Part shown: positions 35,939 to 47,094 of the stretch, one piece after another
How positions within the stretch are numbered: position 1 is the stretch's first letter
How the letters are laid out: every line of letters begins with the position of its first letter
NCBI GenBank assembly: GCA_003024785.1
Contig: PUQB01000189.1
Location: 1 to 64,000, forward strand
Source: Selaginella tamariscina
Taxonomy: Eukaryota; Streptophyta; Lycopodiopsida; Selaginellales; Selaginellaceae
Direction of reading: 5' to 3'
Length of the DNA stretch: 64,000 nucleotides
Position numbers and translations under genes: made by a program
The notes under the pieces: generated by a model
Databases searched by the model: none
What the model was told of the DNA's origin: nothing
The model's input: only the letters and a program-made list of their open reading frames with translations

Positions 35939-37064
35939 ATGCGTGGATTTAAAACCCATCAGACTTTGTTCAACGGCTCCCCGAGGAGCTTTGCTGTATG
36001 ATCTTGGCCGGTTTACCAATAGAGGATTTCAGAACATGTCAGTTAGTTTGTAAGAAGTGGAAATCCGTAATCAATGTCTCCATAGACATGTGGAAAATCT
36101 ACCATGAAAAAAGTGTTATGGCGGTGAGGTTCTTGAACGAGGGCACGTACTGTATGAAAGGTGACATAGCCCGTGCTTACAGCATCCGTAAGAAGAAGGT
36201 TATTAACGTAACCATGCAGTTTCTCATGCCGTACAAGTCTACTTAACCAATGGTAGCTGGAGGGGGACTCGTGGGGTGTTCTAGATAACTTGAACATGAT
36301 CGACTTCATTGTGGGGAACCCACTAAGAAGAGAAGAATCTGTGCACATCCCGACCCTGCCATCCCTATGCCGGACGGTTATCAAGCCTGTCATGACCACA
36401 TACAACGAGTTTGATAAAACATTCTTCAGGATCATGTCTGGTAACTCGCTCTTCGATTCCAAGCTGGGCACTTGGTCGACCATGGAGTATGTATTAGGAA
36501 CGCTATGTTCTAATACCTGGGCTGAAGTAAGTGGCGCTCACTACAACATATCGTCCTCCGGAAGCCCTCCGGTGTATCAACTTTTGCAGCTCAACTTGGA
36601 TGCAAAAGGCGAAGTCAAACATCTCTGTTCATGGACACTGGACACGATTGCCTGTAGATGACATTGGTGAGGGGGACATGCATGTGATTGAGATTCAGGG
36701 GAAGGTGGGTTTCATCAGTGTGAGCGACTTATCAGTGTACAAACTCAATAAAGACATAGACTGGGAGAGAGTTTCAACTGCACCAGATTGCATCAAGGCA
36801 TCAGCTAGACCGCATTCTCAGACCAACAGACGCTTACGTGGGCCTGCTGTTCAGCACGTTTGGAAGCCTCACTCTTATTACAGTGGAGAATCGTAAGAAG
36901 GCCATAATATTTGACTCGTCTAACCTAGAGTGGAAGCGAATTAGTACCAAAGGCTTCTCTATACATCCTGGTACGTTCCAAAGCCGGGTACGGGAAGAGG
37001 TCTTATTCTTGGAGCTCGATCCAACTGTTGTTCCCACCCTTAACCCAGCACAGCTCTATTTTTG
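35939..37064 (+). pseudogene. F-box protein pseudogene, copy 3
   Basis: The conserved ATG at 35939 is followed by a deletion of the KRFRCPLN region and a frameshift that meets TGA at once. The F-box itself survives in the open stretch 35998-36246 (ILAGLPIEDFRTCQLVCKKWK). A TTTA-to-TTAA change gives a stop near 36245. Small insertions follow at about 36560 (extra SPPV codons) and about 36640. The 3' end reads PTLNPAQLYF and stops, shorter than copy 2. It is the most damaged of the three. Confidence 0.75.
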
Positions 37065-37079
37065 AAACTTCCTTGCTTT

Positions 37080-37198
37080 TAGGGCTTTTCTAGACTAGGG
37101 TTATGGTGAATTTAGGAACCACGGGCATAAAGTATGTACGATCGATTCATTATCAAGCATTCATAAGGAAGCATCCTGTGTATTTAAGATTTATATAA

Positions 37199-37229
<31 letters not shown>

Positions 37230-38200
37230 CTGTACAACACAATTATGTATATTATCAGTGTTACTCATATGTAAATATTAGACTCAAGAATTATTTACCT
37301 TGGTAAAGAGAAAGTTAGTATATATGTATGTAAAAATATGTATAACTACGTCAATATATAATAACTGCACACACGTGGGTATAACTATACACACATCATT
37401 CTATAGAGATAAATATAGTATAAGAAATCCAAAAACTTTAATATAGTATATGTAAAAACTCTGTCAGAGGCATGCAATCTGATAACATCATAATTATGTA
37501 AGTTCCTAGATTTGCCCATATGCATGACTATCTTAGATATAAATACAGACACAATTGTATGTATATGGGATTTCACACACACACACGCACCACATACATA
37601 CATACATATATACATAGATACACACGTATATAGATGTATGTATGTATGTCTGTGTGTGTGTCCGTATGTGTGTAGTGTTTCTCACACATGTGTAAAGTAT
37701 TAGGAGGCCACTAACATACGAGCAAGTGATAAAACGTATATTCACGCATATGGGTAAAACTAGACAATTGTGTATGTATTTATCAGATTGCATGCCTTTG
37801 ACATACAGTTTTTGCGTTTAATAATGGTTTCCTATACTATATTTACCTATAGTGGGCTTTAGTAGAATGATGTGTGCATATGTACAACCCAAGTGTTAAA
37901 ACTTACATCTTTTTATACATATTCTCATCATTCATATATATATATAATATATAGTTTTAATATTGTAAGGATAAATATCTGATACATTAAGAATGTTGGA
38001 TCGTAAATCAATCGTTGTAGCTTTTGTACAAGAATTGAGACTAAGTAATCACATATGTGTGTTATTCTACCGAAGCCCATTAGAGTAAATGTAATATATA
38101 AATCATGTAAAATCAATATATAACAGTTGTGTTATATATATATATATATAGGGTAGACATATATAATTCTTGTGTTTAACACAACAATTACATACTTCAT
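37080..38200. repeat. Microsatellite belt downstream of F-box3
   Basis: Related to 4640-5552 and 21180-22070 but rearranged: the CA/TG/TATG block near 37575-37690 is in the opposite order. It contains an AGAT tetranucleotide run at about 37197-37229 and a TA run near 38133-38148. It ends at the transposon B target site. Confidence 0.75.
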
Positions 38201-38689
38201 ATATATGCAATTTGTAACTAAAATGGGAATATCTATAGTCTCATTTTTTAAATAATTAACTAATATATGTTTAAAGAAAGAATATTATTTAAAATATATG
38301 TTTGAAGATAAAATATTCTTTAGAATATTTTATTTTTGTAATTGATTAAAAATTAATAACATTATAAAAGTAAAAGGTATTAAGTTATATATATATTATA
38401 TTTAAGATTGTATGGGCCTAATATAAAAATTATTAAAGAGCATGAGAGATACATTATATAAATATTGATGTTGTTATTAAAATATTAATATTTAAATATA
38501 ATTAATTAAATATTTGTACTAGTAATAATATATATATAATATACAAAATCATATATAATCAATCTTCCATATCTTTTTTATAAATTTATATAGTTAAGTA
38601 AACAATTTGATATCATTATTAAAGAGTTTATTATAATTATGAATATTAAATATATTATATTTATAATTTTGTAATTGCTTTAAGCTTAA

Positions 38690-39575
38690 AAAAAAATACA
38701 TTCTCTTGCAGTTTTATTAATCGTAACTTTATTAATGCTTATTGACATCCACCTATATTGAATATATTTAACATTTATAAAACATACTGGGTCTTTTTGA
38801 TTGGGAGACCACATTATATCTTTCGCTCTTATTCTTATGTCGCCTTTTTTGTGGTTTAAACTATGCAACCTTAACCATACTATTTTTGTGATTACTTAAG
38901 TGTGTCAATAATTTAACTCATCTAAATAAGTTGATTATATGACACATCTAGCGTAATGAGAACCATCATTAGTTTTTGAAGATCCTTGCAGTAATCAAAG
39001 TATGCTTTAGGTTTTTTATTTCTTTGTTTAACAAAGTGTGTGGTTTGTACTTCCACATCACTACTGACTTTTATGTCTGTACTTGTGACAGTAGGCCCTT
39101 CTAACTCTCGTACAATAGTCTCCCAATAGTCGATCACATGATTATATAGTTCTAAGTAACTAGTTGCCTTATTAGAATTTTTTGGCATCGATTTTTGAAC
39201 CCATGCCACATATTTTTTGATGCTATCAATAATAAATTTTTGTTCCTTGAGCTAGGCACTTAATGGAATAGGGTCTGGTTGTCCTTCTGGGAGAAGTGGC
39301 TTTCCATCCTTTCCACTTTTGAAAAGCATTAAGCCCTCTTTTGGTAACCACTCCTGCTCTGATGGCCGTAACTTGTACTGCATAATAAGTACCATCTCTT
39401 ATGGAGAAAATAAATTGTAGCGGCATAAGGTGACCAACTAAAGAATCGCTCCTCTCTTTAATATACTCCTTGAGAAACTTTTTGAAGTCTGGCACCTTAG
39501 TCACAAGCAAAACACAACTTTTTCTAAAGATGTAATTTTCAAAAAGATCCATTATATGCAATAAGGTAAGTGCAC
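38690..39575 (-). pseudogene. DUF7869-type protein, C-terminal fragment (copy B)
   Basis: The minus-strand frames 39561-39226 and 39209-38922 match 57297-58050 of copy C. They include a segment beginning ENYIFRKSCVLLVTKVPDF, the MQYK/EWLP-type region in a second frame, and the tail KPKAYFDYCKDLQKL. The GHTHEDID motif and everything before it were removed by the internal deletion of B. Broken by at least two frame changes. Confidence 0.6.
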
Positions 39576-40465
39576 TTCAAATGTTCGTGATGAATCGGTG
39601 GGTGTCAAAAAATCCTTCGTCAGATAGGGCACTAGAGGATTTAGTGGAAAAACTTAGCCGTGCAAGCATGTACAGAGAAGGTATTTATTATTGAATTTTT
39701 GCACTCTTAACTGATACCTATGTTTTCAAGTATTTATTTCTTGATTCTTGCTCATGTCACCAATACTTTGGCTTTCGTCTTCGCCAAGAAGAATAAACAT
39801 CGTTGGACATGATTTTATATGAACGATGCTAATCCCAAGTGCATTAATACAATTGTTCAGTTGGTTGTTAGGAATGCACTAAACAATTTCAAATTTCTAA
39901 ATGATTGGCCAGGCGTTTGTTTGCACTCCAACGGGCCTGAACCTCCATCTGATACATCGATAGCTGAGAAGGACATTTTGGGCAATGTACATTATCCAAA
40001 CATTACAAGTCAAGTTGCACAGAGCATCATCAACTTGATCAGGGGTCCTCACAGTGATGCATGGGTTTCTTACTACTGCACTAGGGAATCCGTCTTGAAT
40101 GAGTGTTACCTTCGGGATACATGTGTGTTTGCCGTTGAAAAGGATAAACCATGGTTAAGGACTTGAACAAGTGGACAGAGAGGTTCTCAACTGACTACCC
40201 CAACAAACCCATACAGGAGTATTTGGGAAAGTTCCCTCCCAAGAAGTGCGATAGCTCTAATGAAGAATATGGTTCAATGTCGGAGTCTGAGAACGATTTT
40301 GAACTAGATATTAGACCGAAAGTTATCTCGAGGAGTACAGAACATTCACTTACTCCATTGACCATGGAAAACATCAACAGAAGATACGGAAGATGTTGAA
40401 TGATCTTCCAAGCGGTTAAAACCTTCTTCGCCTCACTCAGAAGGTAACAGTGAAGAAGAATTGTT
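39576..40465 (+). pseudogene. Methyltransferase-like protein, C-terminal fragment (copy B)
   Basis: The sequence begins at a point equivalent to about 47960 of copy C (gttcgtgatgaatcgg). A short intron is likely at about 39680-39730. The frame 39819-40166 (HYPNITSQVAQSIINLIR, then SVLNECYLRDTCVFAVEKD) is the clearest version of the C-terminal region. A frame change near 40160 leads to the Ser/Glu-rich tail. The FDY of copies A and C is SYY here, so the motif is decaying. Functional call as for 47095-50117. Confidence 0.4.
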
Positions 40466-40674
40466 AATAATTGTTAGAGTGACGAATAGTTGTAAATGAG
40501 TGTACATAAGGCATTTTTATATATTTCGTTTATATTTGTAGAAAATAAATTCTCAAGGATTAAAGAAGCTTTTAGTTCAAACATGGGCACACATTAACAA
40601 GGTAAATAATATACCTTGATAATTATAAGGCCAGCTAACTATCATTTTGCAAATGTAATGAAACAGTTGAGAAC

Positions 40675-41808
40675 ATGGATTTTCAGCATTGGCATGAGGT
40701 AAGAGAGGTTTGGTGAAAATTTCTTGTGCCACATGTCAGAATGATAGAGTTCATGTAGAAATAGATAATAATGCAGCTCAAAACATCCTTATATGGGGAC
40801 CACTTCAGTTTTTACATCACCATTTCTATTGCCTTCAATTCCTAAATCACTTTCTTCGTCGCCTTTAATTATCTTAATCTTGTAAGGATGATGTACAAGT
40901 AAATGATAAAGAGATTGGCAACAATATAACATCAACAGATAAATGTGAAAGGGACCAAACAAGTGAGTTACAAAGCATTCGAGAGGCAATGCTACCCCTA
41001 GTTACCCATGGTTATTGTGTTGTTGTGTTTTGCTTCATTAAAAAGGCTCAAGGATAGAAAAAAAGAAATCAAACAAGGAGATTTCATTTATTGTCATGAT
41101 AAATTTCGATATGATATCATTTTTCGCCCAGGGTTGGACCGTCTCTTTCAAAAGCTTAAGGAGATGGGTGCACTTGTGGGGATTTGGTCATGCATGTAGA
41201 TTCACAATTTGAGACCATTGCTGAATTGGCTTAAGAAATATTGTAGTGTTATAAAATAGGTGATTCGTAAATATTGGCGAATATATTACAAACCTCTTAA
41301 ATTTTACGATATAACAAAGAAAAACAAGCCATACTTCTTCAAGAATGAAAGATTAATTATGCTTCATTGGGAGATTAATTAGTTAAGGATAATAAAGAAC
41401 GCACATATCTTAGTGGTAGATGACTCACCTCAAAAGGCTATGCTTAACCAAAACATTGTTTGTATCTATTTAATTACTTTCGACCCATATTTTAATATCA
41501 ATACCATAGATGAGCTAGTGAATTACTTGAATACGTGCTTTAGAAAGAAGAATTTTGAGAACTTTTGTGAGCAATATCCACCATATCAAATATATCTTGA
41601 AGCTTTTCTTTCTCGTGATTTTGAATTTTATAAATTGAAGAAGAGTAATCGCGCGCTTTATAATATTATTTTTAAGGAACGTTATGTTTTAGATAAGCCT
41701 TTATGCATTCATGTTCTTATCATATCTTATGTATTAACAAGGATGGCAACTCCTAACTGCATTCGTGAGAGTGTTAAGTGGTGGCAACAACATAAAGATA
41801 TTGATTAA
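40675..41808 (+). pseudogene. FCP1/NIF-type phosphatase-like gene (copy B)
   Basis: Related to 664-1870. The DVNG nucleophile loop has been lost by a deletion near 41020, although RYDIIFRPGLDRLFQKLKEM (about 41106-41166) and the DDSPQKAMLNQN motif (41413 onward) remain. Several stops intervene. The final frame to 41808 (ILVVDDSP region to QQHKDID) is the longest open part. Confidence 0.6.
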
Positions 41809-42182
41809 AATGATTCAATTAATTTGGAGAGTGATGACTTAAACAAAATGATGAGATTTCTTTGTATCGTTAAGGAGAAAATATTTACAAATAGATTAAC
41901 AGGTTGATAAGAAAATGATTTCATTTATAATTATGTTTGATAGTATTTTTTAATTATTGTAAATTATTTTTACAATGAAAAATAATATAAAATTCTAAAA
42001 TACTTTAGGAATATTCCTTACTAAGTAAGGTAAATGAAGGATTAATTTGTTAATTAATTAATATTTAAGTCTTAATTATATATTTATTAAATAATTAATT
42101 AATAATTAAAACTTAAATAACAATTTATTTTATATTCCCATTTTCATGTATCATTCTCATTTTAGTTACAACTTACATAAAT

Positions 42183-43600
42183 ATGTGCATGTGAATCTCC
42201 TACGACACACCACAAACATGAAAACATGTTTACAAATTAATATATGTTTACGTTTTAAACATGTGGGTTTAGGTGGTAAAAGCATCTCAATGTTAAAACA
42301 AAGTTTAAACATTGAAAATGTTTCCAACGATGCAAAATACTCTAAATTAACCCACATTTTTAATAATTAATAATATTTAAAATAAAACTAGCACTCATAT
42401 GGATATTATTAACAATTTTGAATAATGATGAAAACTTTAGAAATTAATTAAGAATGAAGAAAATTTACATTTGTAAATCATAATGTTCTTCAAAATCGTC
42501 TCAATATGTTTATTATTTCATTTATGATTACATTCATAATTTAATCGTCCACATGTTAATATTCATTATTAATGATCTACTTTCACATGTTACCAAAACA
42601 CAATCAACAAATCTTATATGATTAAATAATGAATGTTAATTTAAAAATTTTAATTTTTAAACACTAAAACTTAAATTACATTTTCTTTTAAAACTTGATT
42701 ACATTTTCTTAAATATGATAGGGAGCATGACTATTTAGCTCAATTATTTTGTTTTTATATTTTAAAATCTAAAATTCAAAATAAGATATAAAATGAAAAG
42801 TTGCACACAAAATAAAAATACAAAATAAAATGCATAAATGTTTCATTATATCTAAAATGATATTAAAGTTAAGTAAAAAGTTAGGCTTAGTCACTTTCAT
42901 AACTTAAGAAATAAATACTAATAAGTGTATAGTTTTTTAATTGTGAATAAAAGAAAAAAGTGAAAATAAAATTGACATAAATAATTATTTGTAATTTAAA
43001 TAATTGGTGTATAGCTATTTAAAAATGAATACCATATCATTTTAATTAAATTTGAAAAATTAATGTGCTCTGTTTAATTGTTATTCTTTTACGTACTTCT
43101 CAAGATCAAAAAAGTTCATTCCCCAACGCTCCTCGGTAAATTGTTTACAATTTTTACTTTATATATTAATAAAAAAGTTCTTAAGACTTATGAAATTTGT
43201 GTATTTTTTTTATCATTCTTGTGGATAAGAAGATAGAATATACAAATTCGATATGTTCAAGTGCATCCTAATAATAAAATAATTATTTAAATAATGTTGC
43301 ATTCTTTTTTATAACTATAATAAATTTATTAATGATATCTTCAACAACTTTTATAATAATAACCTTTTTTATTATTATAAAACTTATTCAATTAACAATT
43401 AAATTAATATTTACACAAATATAAGTAAATTATCATGCAATCAAAATATTTCACATGCAACATTTGATTACTCATTTTTTATTAAGGTGATGAATACATT
43501 TTAAAAGGTAACTTGTGACTTTCTTATTAATTTTCCTTGAGTATAATATTTCGTATAAAATGGTAAGAAAAGATCAATAAAGTTAGTGTGCAACACATTA
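42183..43600. other. AT-rich spacer, unit III
   Basis: It resumes the unit spacer right after transposon B (gtgaatctcctacgacacacc matches 5555 and 22098) and decays with distance. No gene recognised. Homology to units I and II fades by about 43.6 kb. Confidence 0.7.
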
Positions 43601-44133
43601 AATTAATATTTAAACAACATTGTATGTACGATTTGTAAAGAATTTCAATAAAGACATAACTCACAATTTGATAACATTCATCGTATTGATAACTTATAAT
43701 TTAATAACATTCGTCGTATTGATAAATAGAATTGGTCAGTAATATAAAGAATTATTTTTTAAATTATTCATAAACTTCTAAAAGAGTTAAAAAGTCTTAC
43801 TTTTGTAAGGTCTATATAAACACTTGGGACTTAAGTCTATCTTGATGTCGTAGCTTTATACATTAACATTTTTATATCTTCACATATGAGTTTGTACATG
43901 AGAATCAAGTTAACAATAAAAGTTTTATTTTTTTTAAAGTATATTTGATTTTCATTAACTATCTATATAAAAAAGGATTCTCATGGACGTTACACAATTA
44001 ATTTGGACCATCAAATTAGCATTAGACTAACTAAATGGGTAATATACATAAACATACATCGTGAATTTGTTCACTTCTTTTTCAATACTCTTTATGAAAT
44101 TTCACATACATGTTTGACATTAACACACACACA

Positions 44134-44382
44134 CATTATTTACTCTCTCTGACTCGTATAAATACCCATATGTTTGGTAAGTATACCCTTATATAATTAT
44201 TAGTATAAATTCATTATAGAAAAATTTTAAGTAATTGTTTACACACACAATATATCACACACACTCTAAAAGTGTGTGAATATATATAAAATGTGATGAT
44301 ACAAGCATACATCATAAATTTGTTCACTTTTTTTTCAATATTTTCTATGAAATTTCACACACATGTTTAACATTAACACATG

Positions 44383-44437
<55 letters not shown>

Positions 44438-44463
44438 TGAAAGTGTATGTGACATATATAGTG

Positions 44464-44495
<32 letters not shown>

Positions 44496-45330
44496 GTGTG
44501 TGTGATGATACATAAACATACATCATCAATTTGTTCATTTCTTTTCCAACACTAAATTTTGCACATGTTTGACATTAAAACAAACACACACACAATTTGC
44601 TCTTTCTCATGTGGTCATACACAAAACCACGTAAACATTATCTCTCTCTTGTAATCTCTCCCTCTCTCTCACACACTTTGAAAGTGTGATATATATAACA
44701 TACATCATGAATTTGTTCACTCTCTATGAAATTTCACACACATGACATTAACACACACACACATTATTTACTCTCTCTGACTCGTATAAATACCCATATG
44801 TTTGGTAAGTATACCCTTATATAATTATTAGTATAAATTCATTATAGAAAAATTTTAAGTAATTGTTTACACACACAATATATCACACACACTCTAAAAG
44901 TGTGTGATATATATATAAAATGTGATGATACAAGCATACATCATAAATTTGTTCACTTTTTTTTCAATATTTTCTATGAAATTTCACACACATGTTTAAC
45001 ATTAACACATGTTCTCTCTCTTTCACACACACACACTTTGAAAGTGTATGTGACATATATATGTGTGTGATGATACATAAATATACATCATGAATTTGTT
45101 CATTTCTTTTCCAACACTAAATTTTGCACATGTTTGACATTAAAACAAACACACACACAATTTGCTCTTTCTCATGTGGTCATACACAAAACCACATAAA
45201 CATTATCTCTCTCTTTTAATCTCTCCCTCTCTCTCACACACACACACTTTGAAAGTGTGATATATATATAACGTACATCATGATTTATTCACTCTCTATG
45301 AAATTTCACACACATGTTTGACATTAATAC
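44134..45330. repeat. Tandem repeat with ACTTTGAAAGT hairpins
   Basis: A unit of roughly 560-630 bp occurs twice. The block cattatttactctctctgac is at 44134 and 44762, and ttttccaacactaaattttg is at 44542 and 45107. Each unit has three short palindromes of the type cacactttgaaagtgtg or cactctaaaagtgtg: near 44263, 44434 and 44672, then 44890, 45032 and 45245. They sit next to CA, CT and TA microsatellites (CT run about 44384-44404, CA run about 44405-44434). The repeat continues beyond transposon C near 58556-58750, so C inserted into it. Confidence 0.75.
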
Positions 45331-45365
45331 ACACACTATTTGCTCTCTCTCACTCACGTGGTTAT

Positions 45366-45392
45366 ATGCATGTTGTAACTAAAGTGGGCATG
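45366..45392. repeat. Left terminal inverted repeat of transposon C
   Basis: Pairs with 58529-58555, two mismatches in 27 bp. Preceded by target duplication TTAT. Confidence 0.85.
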
Positions 45393-45423
45393 ATACGTGA
45401 AAATGGGAATATAAAATAAATTA

Positions 45424-46652
45424 CTAATGATAAAGGGATAGGCAACGATACAGTGTCAACAGATAAATGTGAAAGAAGTGAGTTGCAAAGTATTTAAGAG
45501 GTAATGCTACCCCATGTTAACCATGGCTATATTGTGTTGTTAAATGTCAATGGTGTTTTGCTTCATCGACAAAGGCCCGAGGATAGGAAAAAAGAAATCA
45601 AACAAGGAGATTTCATTCCTTGTCATAATAAATTTCGATATATATTATTTTTCGTCTAGGGTTGAACTGTCTCTTTCAAAAGCTTAAGGAAATGGGTGTA
45701 CTTGTGGGGATTTGGTCATGCATGCAGATTCACAACTTGACACTGTTACTGAATTTGCTTAAGAAACATTGTAGTGTTGCAGAAGAGGTAATTCGTAAAA
45801 ATTAGATTTTTGACCAACGAGTATGTTATAAACCTCTTGAATTTCACAATATAAGAAAGAAAAGCAATCCATACTTCTTCAAGAATGAAAGATTAATTGG
45901 GACTCATGGGGAGATCAATCACTTAAGGATAATGAAGAACGCACATATCTTAGTGGTAGACGACTCTCTTCAGAAGGCTATGCTCAATCAAAACATTGCT
46001 TGTATTCATCCAATCACTTTTGACCCATATTCTGATACCGATACCATGGATGAGCTAGTGAACTACTTGGATATGTGCCTCAGAAAGAAGAATTTCAAAA
46101 ACTTTTGTAAGCAATATCTACCGTATCAAACATTTCTTAAAGTTTTTCTTTCTCTTGATTTTGAGTTTTATAAAATGAAGGATAGCAACCGGACACTTTA
46201 CAATATTGTTCTTAAGGAATGTCATTTTATAGATGAACCTTTATGCATACTTGATCTTATCACATCTTATGTATTAACAAAGATGGCAACTCCCAATTAC
46301 ATTCGTGAGAGTGTTAAGTAGTGGCAACAACATCAAGATATTGACCAAAATGATTTGATTAATCCGGAGAGTGATGATTTAGAAAAATAAGGAGATTTCT
46401 TTATATAGTTAGGAAGAAAGTATTTATAAAAAAATTAACATGTTGGTAAGGAAATGATTTCATTTGTAATTAATTTTTTAATTATTGTAAACTATTTTTA
46501 GAATGAAGAATAATATGAATATTTTAAGATATTTTAGGAATATTCCTTACTAAGTAAGGTTATTGAAGAATTAATTTATTAATTAATTAATATTTAAGGC
46601 TTAATTACAAATTAATTAAATAATTAATTAATAATTAAAACTTAAGTATTAA
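45424..46652 (+). pseudogene. FCP1-like gene 3' part, inside an inverted segment of C
   Basis: This 1.2-kb segment of copy C lies in the opposite orientation to the rest. It carries the HAD loop as LLNVNGVLLHR (first Asp changed to Asn, so the nucleophile is lost), the RPG region and, at 45932-46321, the DDSLQKAMLNQN motif and C-terminus (DDSP changed to DDSL). The AT-rich element tail follows to about 46650. The sequence joins the 5' part of the gene (46653-46886, minus) only if the segment is flipped back. Stops are present too. Confidence 0.65.
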
Positions 46653-46886
46653 TTTACATGTACATCATTCTTACAAGATTCAGATATTGCAGGCGCTGAA
46701 GAAAGTGATTTCGAAACTGAAGTCAATAGAAATCGTGATGAAAAAACTGAAGTGGTCCTCATGGTAACGAATGTTTTGAGCTACATTATTATCCATTTTC
46801 CTGCATGAACTCTGTCATTCTGACATGTGGCACAAGAAATTTTTGCCAAACCCCTCTCTTACCTCATGGCAATGCTGAAAATCCAT
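46653..46886 (-). pseudogene. FCP1-like gene 5' part (copy C)
   Basis: On the minus strand from the ATG at 46886 this matches 664-890 of copy A: the MDFQHCHE exon, donor GAG|GTAAGAG, then the MTEFMQEMDNNAAQN region. It breaks off at gatgtacatgtaaatt, the inversion border. Confidence 0.6.
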
Positions 46887-47094
46887 GTTCTCAATGTTTC
46901 ATTACATCTGCAAAATGATAATTAGCTGACCTTATAATTATCAAGGTATATTATTTACCTTGTTAATGTGTGACCCATGTTTGAACTAAAAGCTTCATTA
47001 ATCCTTGAGAATTTATTTTCTGTACAAATATAAACGAAATATACAAAAATGCCTTATGTTACACTCATTTACAACTTTCATCACTTTAAGAACT

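Larger units (their letters stand above)
38205..42178. mobile_element. Transposon copy B (internally deleted, 4.0 kb)
   Basis: The left end reads ATGCAATTTGTAACTAAAAT. The right end, read inward, is ATGTAAGTTGTAACTAAAAT. Flanks ATAT (38201-38204) and AAAT (42179-42182) form an imperfect 4-bp target duplication. The empty site is visible in units I and II (ccgtatatatgtgtatgtg near 5550 and 22080). Inside, the end of the DUF7869-type gene points left and the methyltransferase-like tail plus the FCP1-like gene point right. Compared with C, about 9 kb between positions equivalent to 57297 and 47960 is missing. Confidence 0.85.
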
